From Pedobacter sp. FW305-3-2-15-E-R2A2 (GTDB lineage Bacteria; Bacteroidota; Bacteroidia; Sphingobacteriales; Sphingobacteriaceae), in the NCBI RefSeq assembly GCF_038446955.1, contig NZ_CP151803.1, positions 3,038,001 through 3,102,000 on the forward strand: DNA of 64,000 nt, read 5' to 3'. The notes below the pieces were generated by a model. The model was not told where the DNA came from. It worked only from the letters and a program-made list of their open reading frames with translations, and ran no database searches. Position numbers and translations under genes: made by a program. Shown in pieces: positions 18,562 through 27,110 of this stretch. Positions within the stretch are counted from its first letter, which is position 1, and every line of letters begins with the position of its first letter.

Positions 18562-19602
18562 ATGAAAACAAACAAATGGTTTGCCCTGATATTTACACTG
18601 ATCGTAATCAGTATTGCCTGTAAAAAAATTCCTGCAGGTGCCACACAAATTTACCCTGAACCCGAACCTCCCGGAAGTTATGCCAGAGGGGCAGATGTCA
18701 GCTGGCTGACGGAAATGGAAGCTTCAGGGAAGAAGTTTTATAACAATGCCGGAGTCGCGCAGGATTTGCTTAAAATCCTTGGGGATAAAGGCGTCAACGC
18801 AGTCAGATTGAGGGTGTGGGTCAATCCCACCGGCGACTGGTCGGGCATGGCCGATGTATTGGCGAAGGCCAAACGCGTCAAAGCAGCGAATATGAGGTTG
18901 CTGATTGATTTTCATTACAGCGACAGCTGGGCAGATCCGGGCAAACAAACTAAACCTGCAGCTTGGAATGGGCAGAACATAGATGCCTTAAAGACTTCGG
19001 TCTTTAACCATACGGTAGAAGTGCTGACGTTGTTGAAAAATAATAAGATCGTACCGGAATGGGTACAAGTGGGAAATGAAACCAATAACGGCATGTTATG
19101 GGAAGAAGGCAAAGCTTCTTTGAACATGAAAAACTTTGCAGACCTTGTCCTTTCCGGATACAATGCGGTCAAATCAGTTAACGCCAGTTCAAAAGTGATC
19201 GTACACCTTTCTAACGGCTATGACAATGGCATGTTCAGGTGGATGTTCGATGGCTTAAAGAGCAATGGTGCCAAATGGGACGTGATCGGAATGTCTTTGT
19301 ACCCTGGGGTTGCCGATTGGCAAACTAAAAATACCCAATGTCTGGCCAATATGAACGATATGCTGAGTCGTTACGGCTCTGAAATAATGATTTGTGAGAT
19401 GGGTATGCCGGCAGCAGAAGCCGCCGCATCCAAAGCCTTTATCAGTGATCTGATCTCCAAAAATAAGTCCCTGCCAAACAACAAAGGTTTGGGCGTATTT
19501 TACTGGGAACCTCAGTCTTACAATAGCTGGAATGGCTATAAACTGGGCGCTTTTGATGATACGGGCAAGCCAACGATAGCAATGGATGCGTTTTTACCTT
19601 AA
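18562..19602 (+). CDS. GH53 endo-beta-1,4-galactanase, lipoprotein
   Basis: A 346-residue lipoprotein (lipobox ISIAC, Cys 20) with a single GH53 TIM barrel. Diagnostic segments are ARGADVSWLTEMEASG at the start, AVRLRVWVNP near residue 80, LLIDFHYSDSWADPGKQTKP near 113-131, VQVGNETNNGMLW with the acid/base Glu at 173, and MICEMGMP with the nucleophile Glu at 279. GH53 enzymes cut the beta-1,4-galactan side chains of pectin (type I arabinogalactan) in endo mode. A lipid anchor places it on the cell surface, where it would make oligosaccharides for SusCD. Assignment is very strong and defines the substrate of PUL 1. Confidence 0.95.
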   Translation: MKTNKWFALIFTLIVISIACKKIPAGATQIYPEPEPPGSYARGADVSWLTEMEASGKKFYNNAGVAQDLLKILGDKGVNAVRLRVWVNPTGDWSGMADVLAKAKRVKAANMRLLIDFHYSDSWADPGKQTKPAAWNGQNIDALKTSVFNHTVEVLTLLKNNKIVPEWVQVGNETNNGMLWEEGKASLNMKNFADLVLSGYNAVKSVNASSKVIVHLSNGYDNGMFRWMFDGLKSNGAKWDVIGMSLYPGVADWQTKNTQCLANMNDMLSRYGSEIMICEMGMPAAEAAASKAFISDLISKNKSLPNNKGLGVFYWEPQSYNSWNGYKLGAFDDTGKPTIAMDAFLP

Positions 19603-19608
19603 TAACTG

Positions 19609-21795
19609 ATGATGTTTTCTAAAAGTGTTTTAATTTTTCTTTTTATTTCGATAATCAGCCTTTGCGGCTTTGCTCAAAGCAAAAAGACCAGATCCGGAAT
19701 TTTTGTCGACAAAAATGGCGTGATGCGATGGGAGAAGGACGGGAGCGAAGCCAGTTTTTTCGGCGTCAATTATACTGCTCCGTTCGCCTATGGCTACCGT
19801 TCCATTCAGCGGACGGGCATTTCTGTAGAACAGGCCATTAAAGATGATGTGTACCATTTCTCCCGTTTGGGTCTGGACGCTTTCCGCGTCCATGTCTGGG
19901 ATGTGGAGATTTCCGATAGCCTGGGAAACCTGATCAATAACGAACACCTTAGACTGTTTGATTTTCTCATCGCAGAGTTGAAGAAAAGAAAGATTAAAAT
20001 CCTCATCACTCCAATTGCTTTCTGGGGTAATGGTTATCCTGAAAAGGACGAGGACAGGGGAAGCTTTTCCGGGAAATACGGAAAGCAAAGGGTGTTGGTA
20101 GAAGAAGCCGCAGTTTTGGCCCAGGAGCGTTACCTGAAACAGTTTTTTCAGCATAAAAATCCTTATACCGGTCTTACTTATCAGAACGATCCGGATGTAA
20201 TTGCTACGGAGGTCAACAATGAACCTCAGCACAGTGGCGTCAAAACATTGACCACACAATATGTGAACCGCATGGTAAAGGCAATTCGCGGAACGGGATG
20301 GACTAAGCCTGTATTTTACAACATCAGCGAGTCTCCTAAATATGCAGATGCCATCGTAAAGGCGGATGATGTACAAGGTTACAGCTTCCAATGGTATCCC
20401 ACAGGTCTGGTTTCCGGACATACTTTAAAAGGGAATTATCTCCCTCATGTGTCCAGGTATCACATTCCTTTCGATAAGATCCCAGGTTTTAAGAAAGGGG
20501 CGAAGCTGGTCTATGAATTTGATGCGGGGGATGTACTGGATTCCTATATGTATCCGGCAATGGCCAGGAGTTTCCGGGTTGCAGGCTTTCAATGGGCCAC
20601 CCAATTTGCTTACGACCCCATGGCCACAGCCCAGGGAAATACAGAATATCAGACGCATTACCTGAACATGGCGTATACACCTGCAAAAGCGATCAGTTTA
20701 TTGATTGCTTCCAAGGCATTTCATGCACTGCCGAGGGCAAAAGCACAACCTACAGATAGTTTATTTGGTCCCTTCCGGTTAAGCTACGCGGCTTCATTGA
20801 GTGAAATGAATGCAGCGCAGGAGTTCTATTATTCGAATACAACCAGTTCTAGACCCGTCAATGCAAATCAACTGCAGCACATTGCGGGTGTCGGAAGTTC
20901 GCCTGTGATCCAATACAGCGGAACAGGAGCGTATTTTGCAGACCGGATTGCGGATGGGGTATGGCGACTGGAAGTAATGCCGGATGCCAGATCTTTAAGT
21001 GATCCTTTTGAACGGACTTCTCCGGATAAAGTGGTGACTGGTATCAGCTGGGCCAATCAGGACATGAACCTCCAGATACCTGATCTTGGGACGTCTTTTG
21101 CGATCAAAGGCCTGAATTCCGGCAATCAAAGCAAGGACAAAGCGGTATCAGGAAAATTTAAGATCCGCCCGGGAACTTATCTGTTAACACGTGAAAATGT
21201 AAGTACTGCCTTTAATGCCGACAGCAAATGGTCTGTGATTCAACTGGGCGAATTTGTGGCACCTAAAGATACGCAAAGCCCAATCGTGGAGCTGTTCAAT
21301 GCCGCAAAAGACCTGGATCGGATCATGCTGTATAATCCGGACTGGAAACACCGTCCGATCCAGAATGCCCCGGCGGGAAGCCCTTCGGTGAAATTCAATA
21401 TGCCGGAGGACAAAGCCATCCCGATGCTGGGATTTCAGGTGTATTTTGGCGACCGTATGAAATCTGCAGGTCTGAAGCAGGTGATTGGTGCGGATACCCT
21501 GGTCATCCGGGCAAGAAGCAGTCAGTCTGCTGCTACCATCCAGATTGGTCTGATTGATGTCAATGCTCATTTTTTCGCCACCAGGGTAGCACTTGGTGCC
21601 GATTTTAAAACGATAAAAATACCGTTAAACAGTTTGAAACCCGCTGCTCAATTGCTGTTGCCCAGACCATATCCGGGATTTCAGCCGCTCTATGCGCAGT
21701 CTGCCGCTTCTGCGAGCTTCGATGTGAAGCTGACGGAGAAAGTCGAAGTCAGCTTTGAACAAGGCCTGGAAATCTCCTCTATCTATTTTAAGTAA
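19609..21795 (+). CDS. Secreted clan-A (GH5-like) glycoside hydrolase with extra C-terminal domains
   Basis: A 728-residue protein with signal peptide to about residue 22 (CGFAQ). Residues about 30-400 form a clan-A TIM barrel: GSEASFFGVNYTAPF, then GLDAFRVHVWDVEIS, ATEVNNEPQHSG with probable acid/base Glu 205, and KLVYEFDAGD with probable nucleophile Glu 303. Residues 430-728 are beta-rich, probably one or two accessory or carbohydrate-binding modules. I do not recognise a precise subfamily. It lies 6 bases after GH53 and 10 before GH2, so it should act on the same galactan or on a decoration of it. Possible activities include exo-beta-galactosidase or a debranching enzyme. Confidence 0.75.
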   Translation: MMFSKSVLIFLFISIISLCGFAQSKKTRSGIFVDKNGVMRWEKDGSEASFFGVNYTAPFAYGYRSIQRTGISVEQAIKDDVYHFSRLGLDAFRVHVWDVEISDSLGNLINNEHLRLFDFLIAELKKRKIKILITPIAFWGNGYPEKDEDRGSFSGKYGKQRVLVEEAAVLAQERYLKQFFQHKNPYTGLTYQNDPDVIATEVNNEPQHSGVKTLTTQYVNRMVKAIRGTGWTKPVFYNISESPKYADAIVKADDVQGYSFQWYPTGLVSGHTLKGNYLPHVSRYHIPFDKIPGFKKGAKLVYEFDAGDVLDSYMYPAMARSFRVAGFQWATQFAYDPMATAQGNTEYQTHYLNMAYTPAKAISLLIASKAFHALPRAKAQPTDSLFGPFRLSYAASLSEMNAAQEFYYSNTTSSRPVNANQLQHIAGVGSSPVIQYSGTGAYFADRIADGVWRLEVMPDARSLSDPFERTSPDKVVTGISWANQDMNLQIPDLGTSFAIKGLNSGNQSKDKAVSGKFKIRPGTYLLTRENVSTAFNADSKWSVIQLGEFVAPKDTQSPIVELFNAAKDLDRIMLYNPDWKHRPIQNAPAGSPSVKFNMPEDKAIPMLGFQVYFGDRMKSAGLKQVIGADTLVIRARSSQSAATIQIGLIDVNAHFFATRVALGADFKTIKIPLNSLKPAAQLLLPRPYPGFQPLYAQSAASASFDVKLTEKVEVSFEQGLEISSIYFK

Positions 21796-21805
21796 ATCAA
21801 TTTGT

Positions 21806-24268
21806 ATGAACATCCCAAAAAACATATTTAAAGTAACCGGGTTAAAGTTGCTGGCCGCATCTTTTTTTATCCTCCTGTCTGCCTATGGCCAAAACAGAAT
21901 AGAAATTGAATTAACAGATCAATGGAAATTTTATAAAGGAAAAAACGAACAGGCCTTTGCCAAAGATTTTAATGACCGTGACTGGAAAACCGTAACCGTG
22001 CCGCACGACTGGGCCATTTCAGGTCCTTTCGATAAAGAAATTGACAAACAAGTGGTGGCCATTACTCAGAATGGAGAGCAAAATCCGACAGAAAAGACGG
22101 GTAGGACAGGTGCTTTGCCTTATACCGGCGAGGGCTGGTATCGCAACAGCTTCAAAGTTCCGGCCTTATCAAAAGGACAGCGTACCTTGCTGGTATTCGA
22201 TGGCGCAATGAGCGAACCCCGCGTATTTCTCAATGGAAAACTGGTCGGACAATGGAATTATGGATACAACAGCTTTTATCTGGATGTGACCGGACAGGCT
22301 TTGCCTGGCCAGATCAACCAGTTGGCGGTACATTTGTCTAACCTGCCCAAATCTTCGCGCTGGTATCCCGGAGCAGGTCTTTACCGCAATGTGCACCTGA
22401 TCGTAAAGGAGGAACAAAGTATTGAGCAATGGGGCATTTCCATCACTACTCCGGTGGTTAGTGCAAAGTTTTCAAAAGTAAATATCAAAACGAGTGTGAG
22501 GGGAGAAAACCTGCGTCTGGTCACTCAAGTCATAGATGGTCAGGGTAAGGAAGTTGCTTCGGGAAGTACAGATCAGCGATTTGGTAATGAGTTTGATCAG
22601 AACATTGAAGTGACAGATCCGAAATTATGGAGCCCTGAAAGCCCTTATCTATACACTGCTGTTTCCAAAGTCTATCAGGGCAATGTGTTAAAAGACGAGG
22701 TGAAGACCCGCTTTGGTATCCGTGAGATCCGTTATGAGGCCAATAAAGGATTTAGCCTGAATGGTCAGGTCCGTAAATTTAAAGGCGTATGTCTGCACCA
22801 TGACCTTGGCCCACTGGGTGCCGCAATTAATGTGGCAGCGCTCCGCCGGCAGCTGACGATACTGAAAGATATGGGATGCGATGCCATCCGCAGCTCGCAC
22901 AATATGCCCTCCCCGGAACAGTTGGAGCTCTGCGACGAGATGGGTTTTATGTTCCTTGCCGAAAGTTTTGATGAATGGGCCAAGCCAAAAGTAGAGAATG
23001 GCTACCACCTTTATTTTAATACGGATGCGGAAAAAGATGTGGTTAACCTGGTTAGAGCGAACCGCAATCATCCGAGTATTGTGATGTGGAGTTCCGGAAA
23101 CGAAGTTCCTGATCAATGGGGAGCTGAAGGAGTAAAACGGGCCAAATGGTTACAGGATATATTTCACAGGGAAGACCCGACAAGGCCGGTTACGGTAGGT
23201 ATGGATCAGGTGAAAAACACCATGCAGTCGGGATTTGGTGCCTTGCTGGATATTCCGGGTTTAAACTACAGGCTTCATTTATACGATGAGGCTTATCAGG
23301 CTTTTCCTCAAGGTTTTATCTTAGGCTCAGAGACCGCTTCTACCGTGAGTTCAAGAGGGATTTATAAATTCCCTGTAGTGATGGCTAAGGACAAACAGTA
23401 CCCTGACTTACAAAGTTCATCCTATGATATGGAATGCTGCGCCTGGTCTAACCTTCCGGATGATGATTTTGTCCTTCAGGACGATAAGCCCTGGGTGATC
23501 GGGGAATTTGTATGGACAGGCTTCGATTACCTGGGAGAACCTACACCTTACGATGAACACTGGCCATCGAGAAGTTCCTATTTTGGGATCTGTGATCTTG
23601 CAGGCCTGCCAAAAGACCGCTATTATTTATACAGAAGCCGCTGGAATCAGGAAAAGCCCACCCTGCATTTACTTCCACACTGGAACTGGGAAGGCAGGGA
23701 AGGAGAGACCACACCGGTATTTGTATATACCAGTTATGAAAGCGCGGAACTGTTCCTGAATGGAAAAAGCCTTGGGATCCGCAAAAAAAGTAAAGACAGT
23801 CCTCAGAACCGCTACCGGTTAATGTGGAATGAGGTCAAATACGCACCAGGGACCTTAAAAGTGGTGGCCTATGATGAGGCCGGGCGTCCTGTGGCGGAAG
23901 AAAAAGTCGTCACGGCGGGTAAACCTGAGCGCCTCGTTCTTGAGGCAGACCGGACTGAGATCAGTGCCGATGGGAAGGACATTTCCTATGTTACAGTTTC
24001 CGTGGTGGATAAGGATGGCAATCCCTGTCCGACGGCAACACTACCGCTTAAATTCAGCGTGGGCGGTGAAGGTCGGTTCAAAGCGGTATGCAATGGCGAT
24101 GCCACTTCTCTGGAAAGTTTTGAATTGCCAACGATGAAGCTGTTCAGCGGGAAACTGGTGGTATTGGTCCAGTCGACCAAAAAAGCAGGAGCGATTGAAC
24201 TGAAGGTCAGTGGCAGCTCAGTTAAATCTGAAAAGATCAGGCTGCAATCCCAATCAACCGGGAAATAA
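21806..24268 (+). CDS. GH2 beta-galactosidase
   Basis: An 820-residue secreted glycoside hydrolase family 2 enzyme. I use the ATG at 21806 because it gives a clean signal peptide (LAASFFILLSAYGQ) and avoids overlap with the previous gene; an upstream in-frame start at 21755 would not. Domains in order: sugar-binding jelly roll (about 30-190), Ig-like domain, TIM barrel with FNHPSIVMWSSGNEV-type acid/base at Glu 433, nucleophile Glu 567 in IGEFVWTGFDYLGEP, then DUF4982-like and Ig-like C-terminal domains. It would release galactose from the oligosaccharides made by GH53 and is the last gene of PUL 1. Confidence 0.93.
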   Translation: MNIPKNIFKVTGLKLLAASFFILLSAYGQNRIEIELTDQWKFYKGKNEQAFAKDFNDRDWKTVTVPHDWAISGPFDKEIDKQVVAITQNGEQNPTEKTGRTGALPYTGEGWYRNSFKVPALSKGQRTLLVFDGAMSEPRVFLNGKLVGQWNYGYNSFYLDVTGQALPGQINQLAVHLSNLPKSSRWYPGAGLYRNVHLIVKEEQSIEQWGISITTPVVSAKFSKVNIKTSVRGENLRLVTQVIDGQGKEVASGSTDQRFGNEFDQNIEVTDPKLWSPESPYLYTAVSKVYQGNVLKDEVKTRFGIREIRYEANKGFSLNGQVRKFKGVCLHHDLGPLGAAINVAALRRQLTILKDMGCDAIRSSHNMPSPEQLELCDEMGFMFLAESFDEWAKPKVENGYHLYFNTDAEKDVVNLVRANRNHPSIVMWSSGNEVPDQWGAEGVKRAKWLQDIFHREDPTRPVTVGMDQVKNTMQSGFGALLDIPGLNYRLHLYDEAYQAFPQGFILGSETASTVSSRGIYKFPVVMAKDKQYPDLQSSSYDMECCAWSNLPDDDFVLQDDKPWVIGEFVWTGFDYLGEPTPYDEHWPSRSSYFGICDLAGLPKDRYYLYRSRWNQEKPTLHLLPHWNWEGREGETTPVFVYTSYESAELFLNGKSLGIRKKSKDSPQNRYRLMWNEVKYAPGTLKVVAYDEAGRPVAEEKVVTAGKPERLVLEADRTEISADGKDISYVTVSVVDKDGNPCPTATLPLKFSVGGEGRFKAVCNGDATSLESFELPTMKLFSGKLVVLVQSTKKAGAIELKVSGSSVKSEKIRLQSQSTGK

Positions 24269-24271
24269 TTC

Positions 24272-24306
24272 ATAAGCGTCTTTAAGACTTGCTTAAAGAC
24301 GCTTAT
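24272..24306. terminator. Hairpin between convergent genes
   Basis: Perfect 15-base arms (24272-24286, 24292-24306) with a 5-base loop, between the GH2 stop and the phosphodiesterase stop. The flanking T/A runs are weak, so termination strength is uncertain, but the placement is typical. Confidence 0.75.
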
Positions 24307-24317
24307 ATTGCTATTAT

Positions 24318-25667
24318 TTACTGTTGTAAAAAGGGAATCACTGCTTTGCCATCCGCGTTCTTCAAGCTGATGCCTAGAAGTTTGGCTACAGTCGGGGCCA
24401 CATCTTCGAGTCCGATTAAATCAAGAACAACTCCTTTTTTAACACCTGCTCCGGCAATAATAAAACCGGTTTGTATTTCAGGGACGTCAGGGAAGAAACC
24501 ATGAGCACCTCCTTTTTTAGGCCCAACCACTGCTCCGGAAGCCGCATCCTGAATGTAAACTCCCTTTGCAGCCGCCAAAGCAAACATGGCATGTGGATCT
24601 GCTCCAATTTTATCCAGCTCATCCCGTTCTACTATTCTGAATAGGAGCTGGTATTCTTTGGGTAATTCCGCCAGTTTCTTACGGACTTTAGCCAATGTCT
24701 TCAAATCGTTATTGTCCTTTAAATGAAAAAACGCAGCTCCTCCGGCAGACTGAAATTTTGCTACCGGTTCTTCTATACCTACTTTAGGGTCGATTCCGAT
24801 TTCTGTCAGCCATACATTGGGCGAAAGGACTTTATTGAGGTCTAAAAAGCCGTGGTCGCCGGTGATGATAATGGTGGTGCTGTCTTCCAATCCTGCTTTT
24901 TTTACGGCATCTAAAAGGTTCATCACTGCGTGATCTGCAGCGGCGAGCGCTTTGTTTACTCCTGGTCCCGATCGACCTTCCTTATGTTCTGCCCCGTCAA
25001 CACCAGCAATGTGGATTGTTAACAGGCTGGGCTTATATTTACGGAAGATGTAGGCTGCCATCCGGCTGTTGTTTTCATCCATCGCTAAAGAGCTTAGGTT
25101 CAGGTCTTCCATGTCGACCGCGCCAATGGCATATTTTTCCATTTCTTCCAGCAAGCCTTTTGGTGTTGCAAATTCTGAGATCGCGCTTTTGCGGTCGGCC
25201 ATATTCGTTGCAGACCATATTTCGGGTAGGTTATAATCGATCTCTGCGCCAACAGATACCGGCCAGGATATGGAGGCCGATTTCATTCCTCCCTTTCTTA
25301 CCGCCTGCCATAAAGTTTCGGCTTTGATCTTTTTGCTATCCGTTGTCCATTCATATTTCCGCTGCTCATTGGGCATGGTGTTATAGGTGATGCCGTGTTT
25401 GGCGGGGAAAGTACCAGTAATCAGGGTGGTATGGGAAGGATAGGTTACACTTGGAAATATGCAACGGACACCTTTTGCGTAAGCTCCATCTTTCATTAAC
25501 TGTTGCAGGTTGGGTGTAGGCCAGCTTTTGTCAAGGTAAAAATCGGGGCGGAAGCCATCGATGCTGACCAAAATAACATGTTTGCTGGTTTGCGCATGAA
25601 CGCTAAGGGAAAGGACTGCGGTTAAAAGTATTAAACCTATATGTCTTTTTAAAATGTAATGTTTCAT
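24318..25667 (-). CDS. Secreted alkaline-phosphatase-superfamily phosphodiesterase (NPP type)
   Basis: A 449-residue protein with a signal peptide to about residue 26 (SLSVHAQ). It belongs to the nucleotide pyrophosphatase/phosphodiesterase branch: VSIDGFRPDF gives the first metal Asp (37), FPSVTYPSHTTLITG the nucleophile Thr (75), HIAGVDGAEHKEG further metal Asp/His, TIIITGDHGF the Asp-His pair, and GAHGFFPDVPEIQ the last His. These enzymes split phosphodiesters or pyrophosphates with two zinc ions in the periplasm or at the surface. The gene starts 8 bases after the SusD gene of the second locus, so it is probably the enzyme serving that SusC/D pair. Confidence 0.9.
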   Translation of the reverse strand: MKHYILKRHIGLILLTAVLSLSVHAQTSKHVILVSIDGFRPDFYLDKSWPTPNLQQLMKDGAYAKGVRCIFPSVTYPSHTTLITGTFPAKHGITYNTMPNEQRKYEWTTDSKKIKAETLWQAVRKGGMKSASISWPVSVGAEIDYNLPEIWSATNMADRKSAISEFATPKGLLEEMEKYAIGAVDMEDLNLSSLAMDENNSRMAAYIFRKYKPSLLTIHIAGVDGAEHKEGRSGPGVNKALAAADHAVMNLLDAVKKAGLEDSTTIIITGDHGFLDLNKVLSPNVWLTEIGIDPKVGIEEPVAKFQSAGGAAFFHLKDNNDLKTLAKVRKKLAELPKEYQLLFRIVERDELDKIGADPHAMFALAAAKGVYIQDAASGAVVGPKKGGAHGFFPDVPEIQTGFIIAGAGVKKGVVLDLIGLEDVAPTVAKLLGISLKNADGKAVIPFLQQ

Positions 25668-25675
25668 CTTTTGGA

Positions 25676-27100
25676 TTAATTAATAAATGGGAAAATTTCC
25701 TTTGCTTTTTTGTTGGCTACCAGTACCTTATTCATATCGTGTTTCATGGTAACCACGCCGGTTGTGGTGTTATTTTTGAAATCATCCATTTCCCTGTTTT
25801 TGGGGATAAAAGAAGGGATTTGCGCTACCAGGTCGGCAGGTTTTACATTTTGATTGTTCAACTGTTCCGTTTGAGAGACCGGAAATTTAATCCCCAGATC
25901 GGTCATTCTTCTTCCTTCGGAGATAAAAATCTCCTGCCTCATTCTATACACCAGGTATAACAACGCATCCTGTGTCGTTGCCAAATTGATATCATCGGCG
26001 GTCACCATTGTACCGGAAATGGTTGAAATATTGATGTTGGCAATTTTTCTGTTCAATACATAACCCGTTCTTTCTATGTCATTTTCATCGAACCGGACTT
26101 TTACCGCTGTTAACGGATAATCGGTTCTGTTACCTCCATTACGCGTTTCTTTCACATCGCTCAAAGAGACCACCGGCCGTTTGGCGATCACCTCAGTTAA
26201 CAGATTTTTTAAGGTGGTTTGTGCGGCAGTCAGCTCATTTCCAGAAGCCTGGGCTTCTGCAACAATCAGGTAAGCTTCTTCCGATTTGATATAGCTTACC
26301 GGCTTTTGATCCAGCGCAATGGTTCCGGTATTGTAGTACTTGGGATCTAAGAAATCCAGTCGTGGGAGTGGCGCAAACTCATTGGTGGTGGAGGAGAAAA
26401 GATAGGTCTGGAAATCGTTGGCAGCTGCATTTTGTCCGTCAAAAGCCTGCTGTTTCAGTAATAAAGGATTCGCCATTGCGGCAGTGGCAAATGTTTTCGC
26501 CTGTGCAGCATCGCCCATATCGTAATAGATCCTTGCCTTTAATAAGGTATAAGCCAGTTTTTCATTGGCATCGGTTTGCAGTGCCAATGCCTGGTCAAGC
26601 GCTGTAATGGCCAATGCATAATGTTCTGCAGGACTAAGTACGGCCCCTTTTGCTGATCCTGGAAGCCCCGTAAACAGTTCTCCACTGAGCACATGTGAAA
26701 AGGCATTGATGAAATACATCTCTGCCTTTTGTACTGCAGTCGTCGTTTTGTCGGCATTTACAACCGTTGTTAAGCCATATTCTGATAACTCACGTAATCT
26801 TTGAATGGCCGACTGGATGTTGTTCACATCAAGGTCAAAATTATCGATCTGAGGAATGTCGAATACTTTGTTGCTTAAGGTTCTGTTGTTGTAATAATTA
26901 TCGGAAACCAGTTCCGTATTGACGATGACCTGGTTCAACGTTAAGGCCATTTGTCTCCTCATGCCCGTTAACCAGGTTGTCGATACGTTTGTCGTGGTGA
27001 GGTAAACCTCATCTGTAATGTTTGGATTGTCCTTTTTGCAACTTAAAAAGCTGCCGGATAGCGCGGCGGCAATAAATATGTTCTTAATATATGTCTTCAT
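25676..27100 (-). CDS. SusD/RagB-like lipoprotein (locus 2)
   Basis: A 474-residue lipoprotein with signal sequence and lipobox SGSFLSCKK (Cys 21). Sequence hallmarks are weaker than in classical SusD but present: an N-terminal helical scaffold, repeated TPR-like segments (AEMYFINAFSHVLSGELFTGLPGS; YTLLKARIYYDMGDAAQAK), ending with YLVYRMRQEIFISEGRRMTDLGIKFP, the family's typical C-terminal block. It lies 10 bases after SusC. The sequence is clearly distinct from the PUL 1 and PUL 3 SusD proteins, so a different ligand is expected. No glycoside hydrolase accompanies it. Confidence 0.88.
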   Translation of the reverse strand: MKTYIKNIFIAAALSGSFLSCKKDNPNITDEVYLTTTNVSTTWLTGMRRQMALTLNQVIVNTELVSDNYYNNRTLSNKVFDIPQIDNFDLDVNNIQSAIQRLRELSEYGLTTVVNADKTTTAVQKAEMYFINAFSHVLSGELFTGLPGSAKGAVLSPAEHYALAITALDQALALQTDANEKLAYTLLKARIYYDMGDAAQAKTFATAAMANPLLLKQQAFDGQNAAANDFQTYLFSSTTNEFAPLPRLDFLDPKYYNTGTIALDQKPVSYIKSEEAYLIVAEAQASGNELTAAQTTLKNLLTEVIAKRPVVSLSDVKETRNGGNRTDYPLTAVKVRFDENDIERTGYVLNRKIANINISTISGTMVTADDINLATTQDALLYLVYRMRQEIFISEGRRMTDLGIKFPVSQTEQLNNQNVKPADLVAQIPSFIPKNREMDDFKNNTTTGVVTMKHDMNKVLVANKKAKEIFPFIN

Positions 27101-27110
27101 TTTTTTCTCT

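Noticed and set aside
21755..21805. Upstream start for the GH2 gene
   Set aside because: It would overlap the previous gene and put 17 residues before an intact signal peptide.
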